Shown in pieces: positions 19,312 through 27,813 of a stretch of DNA of 36,003 bases. The notes under the pieces are model-generated. The model ran no database searches. It was not told the origin of the DNA and worked only from the letters and a program-made list of their open reading frames with translations. This DNA is from Pantoea stewartii subsp. stewartii (GTDB lineage Bacteria > Pseudomonadota > Gammaproteobacteria > Enterobacterales > Enterobacteriaceae). The stretch lies in contig NZ_VZPF01000055.1 of NCBI RefSeq assembly GCF_008801695.1, positions 1 through 36,003 of the forward strand. The letters run 5' to 3'. Numbering within the stretch: position 1 is the stretch's first letter; each line of letters opens with the position of its first letter. The position numbers and the translations under genes are program-made.

Positions 19312-20478
19312 ATGACAACGTCTCACCCTGGTTTATCTTCCGCGCTGGTGGGACTGATGTCCGTTGCCACGGGACTGTGCGTCGCCAGTAATTATTATAT
19401 TCAGCCTCTGCTGCATACTATCGCCCTTCACTTTCACTTATCCGTCGCATTCGCCGGGTTTATCGTGACCAGCGCGCAACTCGGCTATGCCTGCGGTCTG
19501 CTGTTGCTGGTCCCACTTGGCGATATGCTGGAACGGCGTGGACTGATTGTTGCCATGATGGTGCTGGCGGCGCTTGGTATGGTAATCATTGCCCTTTCCT
19601 CCTCCTTTCCTGTGTTGTTACTGGGAACGGTACTTACCGGGCTCTTTTCTGTCGCGGCGCAAATTCTGGTACCGCTGGCGGCCACCCTGGCCCGCCCGGA
19701 AACACGGGGCAAAGTGACCGGCACTGTTATGAGTGGCTTGCTGTTGGGTATTTTGCTGGCGCGCACCGTGGCGGGCGGCCTGGCTCAGTTGGGCGGCTGG
19801 CAAACCGTCTACTGGGTCGCCAGCGTCTTAATGCTGTTGATGGCGCTGGCGCTGTGGCGCGCGCTGCCGCGTATTACCCCCTCGGTCTCGTTAAATTATC
19901 CGCAGCTGCTGGTTTCCATTTTCAGGCTGTATGCGGCCGACGCTGTTCTGCGCACCCGGGCCTTTACCGGTTGCCTGACGTTTGCCAATTTCAGCATCCT
20001 GTGGACCTCAATGGCCTTTCTGCTCTCTTCCGCGCCCTACGGTTATTCGGAAGGGGAGATCGGCTTACTGGGGCTGGTGGGTGCCGCTGGCGCGCTGGCG
20101 GCCAGAAAAGCCGGGGCGCTGGCGGACAAAGGTAAAGCGAAACTGACCACCAGCATGGGCTTGCTGATTATGCTGCTGTCATGGAGCGTGACCGCCTGGG
20201 GCACGCAGCATCTTGCGGCTCTGATTATCGGCATTTTGCTGCTGGATCTGGCGGTACAGGGCGTGCATATCACCAATCAGAGCGTGATTTACGCGCGTCA
20301 GCCTGATGCCCGTAACCGCCTGAATGCCGGCTATATGACCAGCTACTTTATCGGCGGTGCGCTGGGTTCGCTGCTGTCTGCCAATGCCTATCATCTGGGC
20401 GGCTGGCATGGGGTTTGCGCAGCCGGTGCAACACTGACGTTACTGAATTTACTTGTCTGGTGGAGGAGGCTTTGTTGA
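19312..20478 (+). CDS. ygaY: MFS transporter YgaY with an element-altered C-terminus
   Basis: A protein of 388 residues with about 12 membrane segments. It has the MFS motif between segments 2 and 3 (PLGDMLERRG). It sits directly before mprA-emrAB, which is the place of ygaY in E. coli, where the gene is usually given as a pseudogene (recalled). The likely role is efflux of a small molecule; the substrate is unknown. The last codons (RLC and the stop) are made by the inserted miniature element at 20468. Without it the frame would continue WRNHRLEQPNSQNSVI to a stop at 20698-20700. The change affects only the tail after the last membrane segment, so the protein may still work. The start at 19312 has no clear ribosome binding site. 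Confidence 0.75.
   Translation: MTTSHPGLSSALVGLMSVATGLCVASNYYIQPLLHTIALHFHLSVAFAGFIVTSAQLGYACGLLLLVPLGDMLERRGLIVAMMVLAALGMVIIALSSSFPVLLLGTVLTGLFSVAAQILVPLAATLARPETRGKVTGTVMSGLLLGILLARTVAGGLAQLGGWQTVYWVASVLMLLMALALWRALPRITPSVSLNYPQLLVSIFRLYAADAVLRTRAFTGCLTFANFSILWTSMAFLLSSAPYGYSEGEIGLLGLVGAAGALAARKAGALADKGKAKLTTSMGLLIMLLSWSVTAWGTQHLAALIIGILLLDLAVQGVHITNQSVIYARQPDARNRLNAGYMTSYFIGGALGSLLSANAYHLGGWHGVCAAGATLTLLNLLVWWRRLC
20459..20467. repeat. Target-site duplication, left copy
   Basis: GGTGGAGGA, identical to 20641-20649. Nine bases is the duplication length of IS903-type insertions. Confidence 0.85.
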
Positions 20479-20640
20479 ATAATAGGTAATCATTCTGTTT
20501 TGTCTGCACTGTTTTGGTAGAAAACGCTGATGCCAGACAGAACACCGTCATACGCAAGCATGTAACGCATTGATTTTATGTTATCTGAAACAACCGTTTT
20601 CATAGTACCACAGCATAAAATCCATTTATTCAACAAAGCC
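20468..20640. mobile_element. IS903-type miniature element (MITE)
   Basis: 173 bp with perfect 15-bp terminal inverted repeats, GGCTTTGTTGAATAA at the left and its complement at the right end. These match the terminal repeats of IS903 (IS5 family) as I know them. There is no transposase gene inside, so mobility would need an IS903-type transposase in trans. It is flanked by a 9-bp duplication, shows no decay of the ends, and sits in the 3' end of ygaY. Confidence 0.85.
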
Positions 20641-20649
20641 GGTGGAGGA
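20641..20649. repeat. Target-site duplication, right copy
   Basis: GGTGGAGGA, the second copy of the 9-bp duplication made by the miniature element. Confidence 0.85.
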
Positions 20650-20965
20650 ATCACCGCTTAGAGCAACCGAATAGCCAGAATAGTGTGATTTAGCCTGTTC
20701 AGCCGAGTGTGAGTTTGCTATGGTTGGCCCCAAAGTTATTCACGTCGGTTATTTTTTTTTTTCGAAATCATTTGATGTCGTACCGTTTCGCTCTACGACC
20801 AACGCCTGTGATATCGATGCGCACCACCTTCACCCTGGGGTCAAGGACAGATCTTGAATCACCACAGTGGAACAGCCCGAGAACACCGCTTCTGTGTCCG
20901 GTGACTCAACAGTCATGCTGTCGCCGTGGTTACTATAAAAGTTGAAATTAGTGAGGTTTTTTCTA
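20650..20965. other. Intergenic region before mprA
   Basis: It begins with the displaced end of ygaY (original stop TAG at 20698-20700). A run of ten T residues lies at about 20751-20761. A TATAAA at about 20934-20939 is a possible -10 for mprA, but no good -35 was found. It should also contain the EmrR operator, which I could not define. Confidence 0.4.
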
Positions 20966-21496
20966 ATGGAAAGTTCGTTTACTCCCATTGAGCAAATGTT
21001 AAACATCCGCGCCAATCGTCATGCGGATTTCCCCTTCCAGGAGATTCTTCTGACGCGACTCTGCATGCATATGCAAGGTAAGCTGCTGGATAATCGTAAT
21101 AAGATGCTGAAAGAACAGGGCATCAATGAAACCCTGTTTATGGCATTGCTGACCCTGGATGCGCAGGAAGATCAGAGCATTCAGCCTTCTGAACTGAGCA
21201 CCGCGCTGGGTTCATCACGTACCAACGCCACGCGCATCGCTGATGAGCTGGAAAAACGCGGCTGGATTGAGCGCCGTGAAAGTGCGCAGGATCGCCGCTG
21301 TCTGCATCTGCATCTGACCGACAAAGGTAATGCCTTCCTGCAGCAGGTTCTGCCGCCGCAGCATCAGAGCCTGCAATATCTGTGGTCCGCTCTGACCGTT
21401 GACGAAAAGTCGCAGCTCGAAAGCATCACCCGTAAGTTGCTTACCCGACTGGATAAAATGGAAGAAGACAAACTGTCTGCCTCGTTATCACGGTAA
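20966..21496 (+). CDS. mprA: MarR-family repressor EmrR (MprA)
   Basis: A protein of 176 residues, nearly identical to E. coli EmrR over its core ([39 protein letters not shown]). It represses its own operon and emrAB and lets go when it binds drugs or uncouplers. The winged helix covers about residues 70-125. I chose the ATG at 20966 by alignment ([12 protein letters not shown]), with GAGG 9 bases upstream; the frame is open to 20942. Confidence 0.93.
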   Translation: MESSFTPIEQMLNIRANRHADFPFQEILLTRLCMHMQGKLLDNRNKMLKEQGINETLFMALLTLDAQEDQSIQPSELSTALGSSRTNATRIADELEKRGWIERRESAQDRRCLHLHLTDKGNAFLQQVLPPQHQSLQYLWSALTVDEKSQLESITRKLLTRLDKMEEDKLSASLSR

Positions 21497-21555
21497 TAGC
21501 AAGATCTGCGACACAATCACCTGACGAAATCGTTATTTTAACCCTCTTTCATCCG

Positions 21556-21581
21556 GCCAGCGCTTAGTCGCTGGCTTTTTT
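21556..21581 (+). terminator. Intrinsic terminator between mprA and emrA
   Basis: GCCAGCG pairs with CGCTGGC around CTTAGT and is followed by six T residues, 60 bases after the mprA stop. It probably lowers transcription into emrAB. Confidence 0.8.
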
Positions 21582-21644
21582 GGCTCGGGCGAAGGCGAAA
21601 ACGGACTTGACCTCGCCGACATAGTGGAAAACGTGGAGAAATAC

Positions 21645-22817
21645 ATGAGTGCATCAGAGGCGCAAAGCCCGCATCAGCCTGTGAACAACAAAAAGAAAAA
21701 GCGCAAAGGCGCACTGATTTTACTGGCGCTGGTGGTCGTACTGCTCGGCATTGCGTGGGGCGTATACTGGTTTTTAGTGTTGCGTCATTTTCAGGAAACG
21801 GATGATGCCTATGTTGCGGGTAATCAGGTGCAGATCATGGCCCAGGTATCAGGCAGCGTGAACAAAGTCTGGTTTGACGATACGGACTATGTCAAAAAAG
21901 GGGATGTGCTGGTGTCGCTGGATAAAACTGACGCACAGCAGGCCTTTGAAAAAGCGCAGACGGAGCTGGCTACCAGCGTTCGTCAGGTGCACCAACAGAT
22001 GATTAATGCGAAACAGTATCAGGCCACCATTGCACTCCGTCAGACGGCGTTGGATCAGGCGCAGGCCGATCTGAAACGCCGCGAACCGTTGGGTGCGTCC
22101 AACCTGATTGGCCGTGAAGAACTGCAACATGCGCGCGATGCCGTGGCCTCCGCGAAAGCAGAGCTGGATGTGGCGATTCAGCAATACAACGCTAACCAGG
22201 CGATGATCCTGAACACCTCACTGGAAAACCAGCCTGCCGTAAAACAGAGCGCCGCGCAGCTGCGCGACGCCTGGCTGGCACTGCAACGTACCGACATTCG
22301 CAGCCCGATGGACGGTTATGTCTCGCGTCGTAGCGTCCAGGTCGGATCGCAAATCAGCACCAGTACCCCGCTGATGGCTGTCGTCCCGGCGACGGATGTG
22401 TGGGTGGATGCAAACTTCAAAGAAACCCAACTGGCAGGCGTGCGTATTGGTCAACCGGCCACCGTTGTGGCAGATATCTACGGCGACGATGTGGTCTATC
22501 ACGGCAAAGTGGTGGGGCTGGATATGGGCACAGGCAGCGCGTTTTCCCTGTTACCTGCACAGAACGCCACGGGCAACTGGATTAAAGTCGTTCAGCGCCT
22601 GCCAGTGCGCATTGAGCTGAACCAGGACGAAGTCGCGAAGCATCCACTGCGTATTGGCCTGTCAACGTTGGTCAAAATTGATACCGACAATAAAGACGGT
22701 AGCGTACTGGCAACCAGCGTACGTCAGCAGGCAGCTTACAGCACTAACGCGCTGGCCATTGACCTGGCACCGGTTAATACGCTGATCACCGATATCGTCC
22801 ACGCGAACGCCGGATGA
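21645..22817 (+). CDS. emrA: Multidrug efflux membrane-fusion protein EmrA
   Basis: A protein of 390 residues, as in E. coli. A Lys-rich cytoplasmic start (NNKKKKRKG) precedes one membrane segment (about 27-47); the periplasmic part has a lipoyl/barrel-sandwich domain interrupted by a long coiled-coil hairpin (about 90-205). It links EmrB to TolC. TDDAYVAGNQVQIMAQVSGSV-type and NQAMILNTSLENQPAV sequence is typical. I chose the ATG at 21645 with GGAG 6 bases upstream. Confidence 0.94.
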   Translation: MSASEAQSPHQPVNNKKKKRKGALILLALVVVLLGIAWGVYWFLVLRHFQETDDAYVAGNQVQIMAQVSGSVNKVWFDDTDYVKKGDVLVSLDKTDAQQAFEKAQTELATSVRQVHQQMINAKQYQATIALRQTALDQAQADLKRREPLGASNLIGREELQHARDAVASAKAELDVAIQQYNANQAMILNTSLENQPAVKQSAAQLRDAWLALQRTDIRSPMDGYVSRRSVQVGSQISTSTPLMAVVPATDVWVDANFKETQLAGVRIGQPATVVADIYGDDVVYHGKVVGLDMGTGSAFSLLPAQNATGNWIKVVQRLPVRIELNQDEVAKHPLRIGLSTLVKIDTDNKDGSVLATSVRQQAAYSTNALAIDLAPVNTLITDIVHANAG

Positions 22818-22833
22818 TGAGCCGGAGGCTGTA

Positions 22834-24369
22834 ATGGCACAAACACCGCTTAAAGGGATGCCGCTGGTCTTAATGACCATTGCGTTATCGCTGGCGACGA
22901 TCATGCAGGTTCTGGACTCTACCATTGCGAACGTTGCGATTCCGACGATTGCCGGTAACCTGGGAGCGTCCAACTCCCAGGGAACCTGGGTCATCACCTC
23001 ATTCGGGGTGGCCAATGCTATCTCGATTCCGATTACCGGCTGGCTCGCCAAGCGCATCGGTGAAGTCAAACTCTTTACCTGGTCCACTATCCTGTTTGCG
23101 CTGGCCTCCTGGGCCTGCGGTATGTCAGAAAGCCTGGAGATGCTGATTTTCTTCCGCGTCATTCAGGGGATCGTGGTCGGTCCGTTGATTCCGCTGTCGC
23201 AAAGCCTGTTGCTGAACAACTATCCCCCGGCCAAGCGCAGTATCGCCCTGTCGCTCTGGGCGATGACGGTGATCGTGGCCCCGATATGTGGACCGATCCT
23301 CGGCGGCTGGATCAGCGATAACTACCACTGGGGCTGGATCTTCTTTATCAACGTTCCTATCGGGGTTGTCGTCATTATGCTGACGCTGCAAACCCTGCGT
23401 GGTCGTGAAACCCAGACACAGATTCGACCGATCGATACCGTCGGCCTGGTCCTGCTGATTGTCGGAGTCGGTTCGCTGCAGGTCATGCTGGATCGGGGTA
23501 AAGAGCTGGACTGGTTTAGTTCGACGGAAATCATCGTTCTGACCATTGTCGCCGTGGTGGCGCTCGTAATGTTGCTGATATGGGAGTTGACGGATGAGCA
23601 TCCGATAGTCGATCTGTCGCTGTTCAAATCGCGTAATTTCACCATAGGCTGTTTGTCGATTAGCCTGGCCTACATGCTCTATTTTGGCTCGATTGTCCTG
23701 TTGCCGCAGTTGCTGCAGGAGGTCTACGGCTATACCGCAACCTGGGCCGGGCTGGCGTCGGCACCGGTGGGGATTATCCCGGTTATCCTGTCGCCGATTA
23801 TTGGGCGTTTCTCGCATAAGATAGACATGCGGCAACTGGTAACGTTTAGCTTCATTATGTATGCCATATGTTTTTACTGGCGAGCTTACACCTTTGAGCC
23901 CGAGATGGACTTTGCGGCCTCCACCTGGCCTCAGTTTATTCAGGGCTTCGCGGTGGCCTGCTTCTTTATGCCATTGACGACAATTACGCTTTCCGGTCTG
24001 CCACCGGAGCGCATGGCCGCGGCATCCAGCCTGTCTAACTTTGTGCGTACGCTGGCGGGCTCGATTGGCACTTCCATTACCACGACAATGTGGACGGATC
24101 GTGAGGCAATGCACCACAGCAACCTCACCGAATCGGTGACGCCGTACAACATCAATGCGCAGCAGATGTACAGCCAGCTTGAAGGGATGGGCATGTCGCA
24201 TCAGCAGGCATCGGCCTACATCGCCCAGCAGATCACCAATCAGGGGCTGATTATCTCTGCCAATGAGATTTTCTGGGCCTCGGCGGGCGTGTTCCTCGTC
24301 TTGCTGGTCCTGATCTGGTTTGCCCGTCCACCGTTCGGCGCGGGCGGCGGAGGCGGCGGCGCGCACTAG
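22834..24369 (+). CDS. emrB: Multidrug efflux transporter EmrB
   Basis: A protein of 511 residues, an MFS drug-proton antiporter of the 14-segment DHA2 group. It exports hydrophobic compounds such as uncouplers and nalidixic acid through EmrA and TolC. Motif LDSTIANVAIPTIAGNLG in segment 1 and GWLAKRIGEVK after segment 2 are diagnostic. GGAG lies 8 bases before the ATG, and emrA ends 16 bases upstream. The C-terminus ends in a Gly-rich tail (GAGGGGGGAH). Confidence 0.94.
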   Translation: MAQTPLKGMPLVLMTIALSLATIMQVLDSTIANVAIPTIAGNLGASNSQGTWVITSFGVANAISIPITGWLAKRIGEVKLFTWSTILFALASWACGMSESLEMLIFFRVIQGIVVGPLIPLSQSLLLNNYPPAKRSIALSLWAMTVIVAPICGPILGGWISDNYHWGWIFFINVPIGVVVIMLTLQTLRGRETQTQIRPIDTVGLVLLIVGVGSLQVMLDRGKELDWFSSTEIIVLTIVAVVALVMLLIWELTDEHPIVDLSLFKSRNFTIGCLSISLAYMLYFGSIVLLPQLLQEVYGYTATWAGLASAPVGIIPVILSPIIGRFSHKIDMRQLVTFSFIMYAICFYWRAYTFEPEMDFAASTWPQFIQGFAVACFFMPLTTITLSGLPPERMAAASSLSNFVRTLAGSIGTSITTTMWTDREAMHHSNLTESVTPYNINAQQMYSQLEGMGMSHQQASAYIAQQITNQGLIISANEIFWASAGVFLVLLVLIWFARPPFGAGGGGGGAH

Positions 24370-24392
24370 CGGCTGCCGCACTGTCTTCGCCG

Positions 24393-24423
24393 GTTCTGGC
24401 GTACCTGCCCGGTACGCCAGAAC
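24393..24423. terminator. Hairpin between convergent emrB and dehydrogenase genes
   Basis: GTTCTGGCGTACC (24393-24405) pairs perfectly with GGTACGCCAGAAC (24411-24423) around TGCCC. It sits between two convergent stops. No T-run follows on either strand; it probably ends or stabilises both transcripts. Confidence 0.55.
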
Positions 24424-24427
24424 GTCC

Positions 24428-25477
24428 TTACCAACGCGTCGCTTTTATATCAATCACGAACCGGTATTTCACCTCCCCTTTCAGCATCCGCGCAAATGCC
24501 TCTTCTGTCTGCTCTCCGCGAATCAATTCAATGTCAGCCGTAATATTGTTCTCACCGCAGAAGTCCAGCATGTCCTGCGTTTCTTTGATGCTGCCAATAG
24601 AAGAGCCGCTGATGCTTAAACGGCGGAATACCATAGGCGTGATATCCGGTGAGGCGTGCGGGCTGTCGGGAATGCCCACCAGCACCAGACGGCCATTGGT
24701 TTTAAGCGTGGCCAGATAGGGATCCAGATCGTGAGGCGCGGCAACGCAGTCCACGATCAGATCCAGCGACTGCTGACAGGCCTGCATCTCTGCTGCATGA
24801 CGTGATACCACAACATGACGGGAACCAAGTCGGCGCGCATCTTCCGCTTTGTCGGGAGAGGTGGTGAACAGCGTGACGTCCGCACCCAGTGCGCTCGCCA
24901 GTTTTACCGCCATGTGCCCCAGGCCACCCAGGCCAATGACGCCAACCTTGTCGCCCACTTTGACATCAAAGTGACGGAGCGGTGACCACACAGTGACGCC
25001 CGCACACAATAGCGGGGCCACGCCTGCCAGCGGCAAGTGCGAAGGAACCGATACAACAAAATCCTGATCGACGACAACGTGTTCCGCATAACCGCCCCGG
25101 GTGCGCTCCCCGGTATATTTATCTGTGCCGTTATAGGTCGCGGTGAAGCCAGCTTCGCAATACTGCTCTTCCTGCTGCTGACAAAAACGACAGGTGCGGC
25201 AGGCATCCACCATCACGCCCACACCGACAAGATCGCCGGGGGCAAAACGGCTGGCCTTTCCGCCGGTTTCAATAACCCGGCCCACAATTTCATGACCGGG
25301 TACTAATGGATAGTGGCTCACCGCCCACTCATTGCGGGCCATGTGCAAATCGGAGTGGCAAACGCCACAGTAAAGAATTTCGATTCTGACATCACTGGGC
25401 TGAAGCGGACGCAGCGCTATCTGGCCGGGCGTCAGAGGTTGTGACGCATCGTGGGCGATCAGTGCATTGATTTTCAT
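24428..25477 (-). CDS. Zinc- and NAD(P)-dependent alcohol/aldehyde dehydrogenase, YahK-like
   Basis: A protein of 349 residues, the same length as E. coli YahK. Catalytic zinc ligands are seen in YCGVCHSDLH and PGHEIVGRV; structural zinc cysteines are in CRTCRFCQQQEEQYC (about 100-114). The nucleotide-binding loop is GLGGLGHMAVKLA (about 182-194). It likely reduces aldehydes or oxidises primary alcohols in the cytoplasm. I chose MKINALIAH at 25477 by family comparison. It is divergent from an HxlR-family gene, which probably controls it and may sense reactive aldehydes (inference). Confidence 0.82.
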   Translation of the reverse strand: MKINALIAHDASQPLTPGQIALRPLQPSDVRIEILYCGVCHSDLHMARNEWAVSHYPLVPGHEIVGRVIETGGKASRFAPGDLVGVGVMVDACRTCRFCQQQEEQYCEAGFTATYNGTDKYTGERTRGGYAEHVVVDQDFVVSVPSHLPLAGVAPLLCAGVTVWSPLRHFDVKVGDKVGVIGLGGLGHMAVKLASALGADVTLFTTSPDKAEDARRLGSRHVVVSRHAAEMQACQQSLDLIVDCVAAPHDLDPYLATLKTNGRLVLVGIPDSPHASPDITPMVFRRLSISGSSIGSIKETQDMLDFCGENNITADIELIRGEQTEEAFARMLKGEVKYRFVIDIKATRW

Positions 25478-25553
25478 TGTGCCTCTCATCGTATCTGGCG
25501 TTATTTAACGGAAGGCGGCAAACTCTACTGAAATGGGTTCATTATTGATAGTA

Positions 25554-25569
25554 GTCACCCTTTGGTGAC
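25554..25569. promoter_or_regulatory. Inverted repeat between the dehydrogenase and HxlR genes
   Basis: GTCACC, four bases, GGTGAC: a perfect 6-bp inverted repeat in the 111-base divergent region, 19 bases before the HxlR start. It is a plausible operator for the dimeric regulator. Confidence 0.4.
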
Positions 25570-25588
25570 CATAGAAAGGAAGGACACT

Positions 25589-25981
25589 ATGCCAGCCTGG
25601 GTTGACGGAAAACTGGTTTTTTATGTGGATTCGCCACCACGCCGCCTGATGGATCTGTTTTCGGTGAAGTGGAGCACAATGGTGCTGCACGCACTGTTTC
25701 ACTGGCCTGGCGGCCGCGCACGTACGGGGGAACTGCAGCGAAGCCTGCAGGGAATATCGAAAAAGATGTTGTTTCAGACGCTAAAAGAGCTGGAGCAACG
25801 CGGATTAATTTCCCGCCATGTTTATGACGTGGTGCCGCCTAAAGTGGAATATCAGTTAACGGCGCTGGGCAGAACCTTTGCGGAACCGGTGGAACAGCTT
25901 TATCAATGGGGACTGGAGAATCAACAGGTACTTGATGAGATGGATGCGCATTATCAGCGATCAAAGCCTGAGGGAGAGTAA
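25589..25981 (+). CDS. HxlR-family winged-helix regulator
   Basis: A protein of 130 residues of the HxlR family: KWSTMVLHALFHWPGGRARTGELQRSLQGISKKMLFQTLKEL-type helices, then LEQRGLISRHVY and VEYQLTALG (the wing). Such proteins bind DNA as dimers and often sense aldehydes, quinones or hypochlorite through a cysteine; I see no cysteine in this protein, so a thiol switch is unlikely. I chose the ATG at 25589 because GGAAGGA lies 4 bases upstream; the frame is open to 25562. Confidence 0.8.
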   Translation: MPAWVDGKLVFYVDSPPRRLMDLFSVKWSTMVLHALFHWPGGRARTGELQRSLQGISKKMLFQTLKELEQRGLISRHVYDVVPPKVEYQLTALGRTFAEPVEQLYQWGLENQQVLDEMDAHYQRSKPEGE

Positions 25982-26047
25982 AGCGCGGTAACGAACGGCA
26001 TAGAGCATGATGGCGCCTTGGCCGCGCCATCGTTTTGCTCGCACAGA

Positions 26048-27163
26048 TTATGCGTTCTGACGCCACCATTCGGCTAAAAGCACACCGGTCGCGACCGACA
26101 CATTCAGACTTTCCACATTACCGGTGCCGCCAATTGACAGGCTCATATCGCCCTGCTGGAACGTGCTGTCGGACAAGCCTTCACGTTCCTGCCCTAACAC
26201 CAGTACCATTTTGGCAGGCAGCTCGGCTTCAGACAGCGGCGTACCCTGATGGCTGGATGTGGTTACGATGGTGTAACCCGCTTTACGGAACGCGTCGAGG
26301 CCTTGCGTAAAGGTTGTGCCGCTGATGGCCTGAACGTGTTCCGCCCCGCCTTCCGCGGTACGAACTGCCGCGCCGGATTCCAGCAACGAGGCATCATTCA
26401 CCAGCAGCCCTTTCACACCGAAATGTGCACAGCTACGCATGATAGCGCCAAGGTTATGTGGGTTACTGACATCTTCAAGGGCCAGCACGCAGTCTTTGCT
26501 TTCGGCCTTCTCCAGCCACGCCGCCACATCCATGCCCATGCGCTTTTTAATCAGGAAGCACACACCGCCATGGTGTTCGGTGCCGGAGGCTTTGGTGATC
26601 TCAGCGTCATCTACCACGTGGTAGGCTTTACGGTTCGCTGCCAGCCAGCGCAGCGCGTCGCGAAAACGCGGCGTAACGCTCTGCACAAACCAGGCACGCA
26701 CGATGCTTTCGGGACGGCTCTGGAACAGCGCCTGACAGGCGTTTTCGCCATAAACCCGGGTTTCTTCCAGGCGCTGGCGGCGGATCTGCTCTACGTCCAC
26801 GACACCTTTACCGCTGATGCCCGGGTTATCCGATTTGGGCTCATCGACCGGTGCACGGGAAACGGTGCGCCAGGGCGAATCACTGCTGCCGTAAGCGTCG
26901 CGGTTATCGCTGCTGCGATCGTTGCGGCGAGGTGCACTGTCATTGCGGCGTGGCGCGCTGTCGCTGCGACGACCTGTACTGCGTCCGCCTTCTTCACTGC
27001 GCTCAGTACGTGGGCCGGATGAACGACGAGTGTCTTCACGGCGAGCAGCAGGACGGCCACCTTTGCCTGTACGAGGATTGGGCGCACGCGCGCTTTGCTC
27101 ATCTTCGCCACGCACATACATGACTTTGACCTTACCACTTTTGCCTTTAAATTCGTCGTTCAT
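26048..27163 (-). CDS. yfiF: TrmH-family (SPOUT) RNA methyltransferase-like protein YfiF
   Basis: A protein of 371 residues. The first ~120 are low-complexity and very rich in Arg, Ser and Asp, with a tandem APRRNDS repeat, probably an RNA-binding tail. The middle is an L30e-like substrate-binding domain. The last ~160 residues are the SPOUT methyltransferase domain with motifs [27 protein letters not shown] and [15 protein letters not shown] (the knotted SAM site). The RNA target is not established. I chose the ATG at 27163, which has AGGAGG 5 bases upstream. Divergent from trxC, as in E. coli. Confidence 0.88.
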   Translation of the reverse strand: MNDEFKGKSGKVKVMYVRGEDEQSARAPNPRTGKGGRPAARREDTRRSSGPRTERSEEGGRSTGRRSDSAPRRNDSAPRRNDRSSDNRDAYGSSDSPWRTVSRAPVDEPKSDNPGISGKGVVDVEQIRRQRLEETRVYGENACQALFQSRPESIVRAWFVQSVTPRFRDALRWLAANRKAYHVVDDAEITKASGTEHHGGVCFLIKKRMGMDVAAWLEKAESKDCVLALEDVSNPHNLGAIMRSCAHFGVKGLLVNDASLLESGAAVRTAEGGAEHVQAISGTTFTQGLDAFRKAGYTIVTTSSHQGTPLSEAELPAKMVLVLGQEREGLSDSTFQQGDMSLSIGGTGNVESLNVSVATGVLLAEWWRQNA

Positions 27164-27248
27164 TTCTTCCTCCTGCATTGAGAGCGCGAAGATTACCTGA
27201 TGTTACTACGCTTAGCTATCAACTATTGAACCTATAGAGCAATCCACA

Positions 27249-27276
27249 TTGAGCGGATCTTATCACCCTTCATAAT
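27249..27276 (+). promoter_or_regulatory. Possible promoter of trxC
   Basis: TTGAGC (27249-27254), a 16-base spacer and CATAAT (27271-27276), about 45 bases before the trxC start. In E. coli trxC is induced by OxyR; the nearby CTAT/ATAG repeats at 27216-27237 are not spaced as an OxyR site. Confidence 0.4.
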
Positions 27277-27322
27277 GGACAATATTGAGCAAAGCGCTCT
27301 ACATCATTATCAGAGGTTTTTT

Positions 27323-27731
27323 ATGAATACGGTATGCACGTCTTGTCAGGCAACCAATCGCGTTCCCGAAGAACGGCTTGCCGATGGTGCCAAATGTGGT
27401 CGTTGTGGCGAAAGCCTGTTTTCGGGTGACGTGATCAACGCCACTGCCGCCACGCTGGACAGCTATCTGCAGGATGACCTGCCTGTCGTCGTGGATTTTT
27501 GGGCACCCTTGTGTCAACTTTGCGCCCGTTTATAACGACGTCGCGCAGGAGCGTAGCGGTAAGGTTCGCTTTCTGAAGGTGAATACCGAAGCCGAGCCCG
27601 CCCTGAGCAGCCGTTTCCGCATTCGCAGCATCCCGACCATCATGGTGTTTAAAAAAGGCGAGATGGTGGATGTGCTGAACGGCGCGATGCCGAAAGCCCC
27701 CTTTAATGAGTGGCTCGACGAATCCCTGTAA
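27323..27731 (+). pseudogene. trxC: trxC, thioredoxin 2, frameshifted by an 11-base deletion
   Basis: TrxC is a cytoplasmic thioredoxin with an N-terminal zinc motif and the WCGPC active site. Here the zinc cysteines (5, 8, 25, 28) are intact, but the frame reads [17 protein letters not shown] (stop at 27533). In the next frame the family sequence resumes exactly at [12 protein letters not shown] (27516) and runs to NEWLDESL. The total is 409 bases, against 420 for an intact 139-codon gene plus stop, so 11 bases are missing just after Cys64: codons for Gly-Pro-Cys-Arg are lost. Trp63 is also Leu (TTG). The redox-active pair is gone, so even ribosomal frameshifting would not restore function. 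AGAGG lies 6 bases before the ATG. Confidence 0.88.
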
Positions 27732-27738
27732 GTCCCCG

Positions 27739-27761
27739 AGGCCAGCATCTGCTGGCCTTTT
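27739..27761 (+). terminator. Intrinsic terminator of trxC
   Basis: AGGCCAGC pairs with GCTGGCCT around ATCT, followed by a short T-run, 8 bases after the trxC stop. Its survival suggests that the trxC decay is recent. Confidence 0.75.
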
Positions 27762-27813
27762 CCTTTTGTCCGACGCTTCGATTACACTACGCTTTTCCCT
27801 GTCCTGAAGAATC

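Noticed and set aside
23125..24381. 418-codon open frame on the minus strand
   Set aside because: It is antisense to emrB, which is complete and family-matched; the composition is the Arg/Gln/His-rich pattern of shadow frames.
26249..27022. 257-codon plus-strand open frame
   Set aside because: Antisense shadow of yfiF.
27211..27240. OxyR site upstream of trxC
   Set aside because: CTAT/ATAG tetranucleotides occur but not at the required regular spacing.
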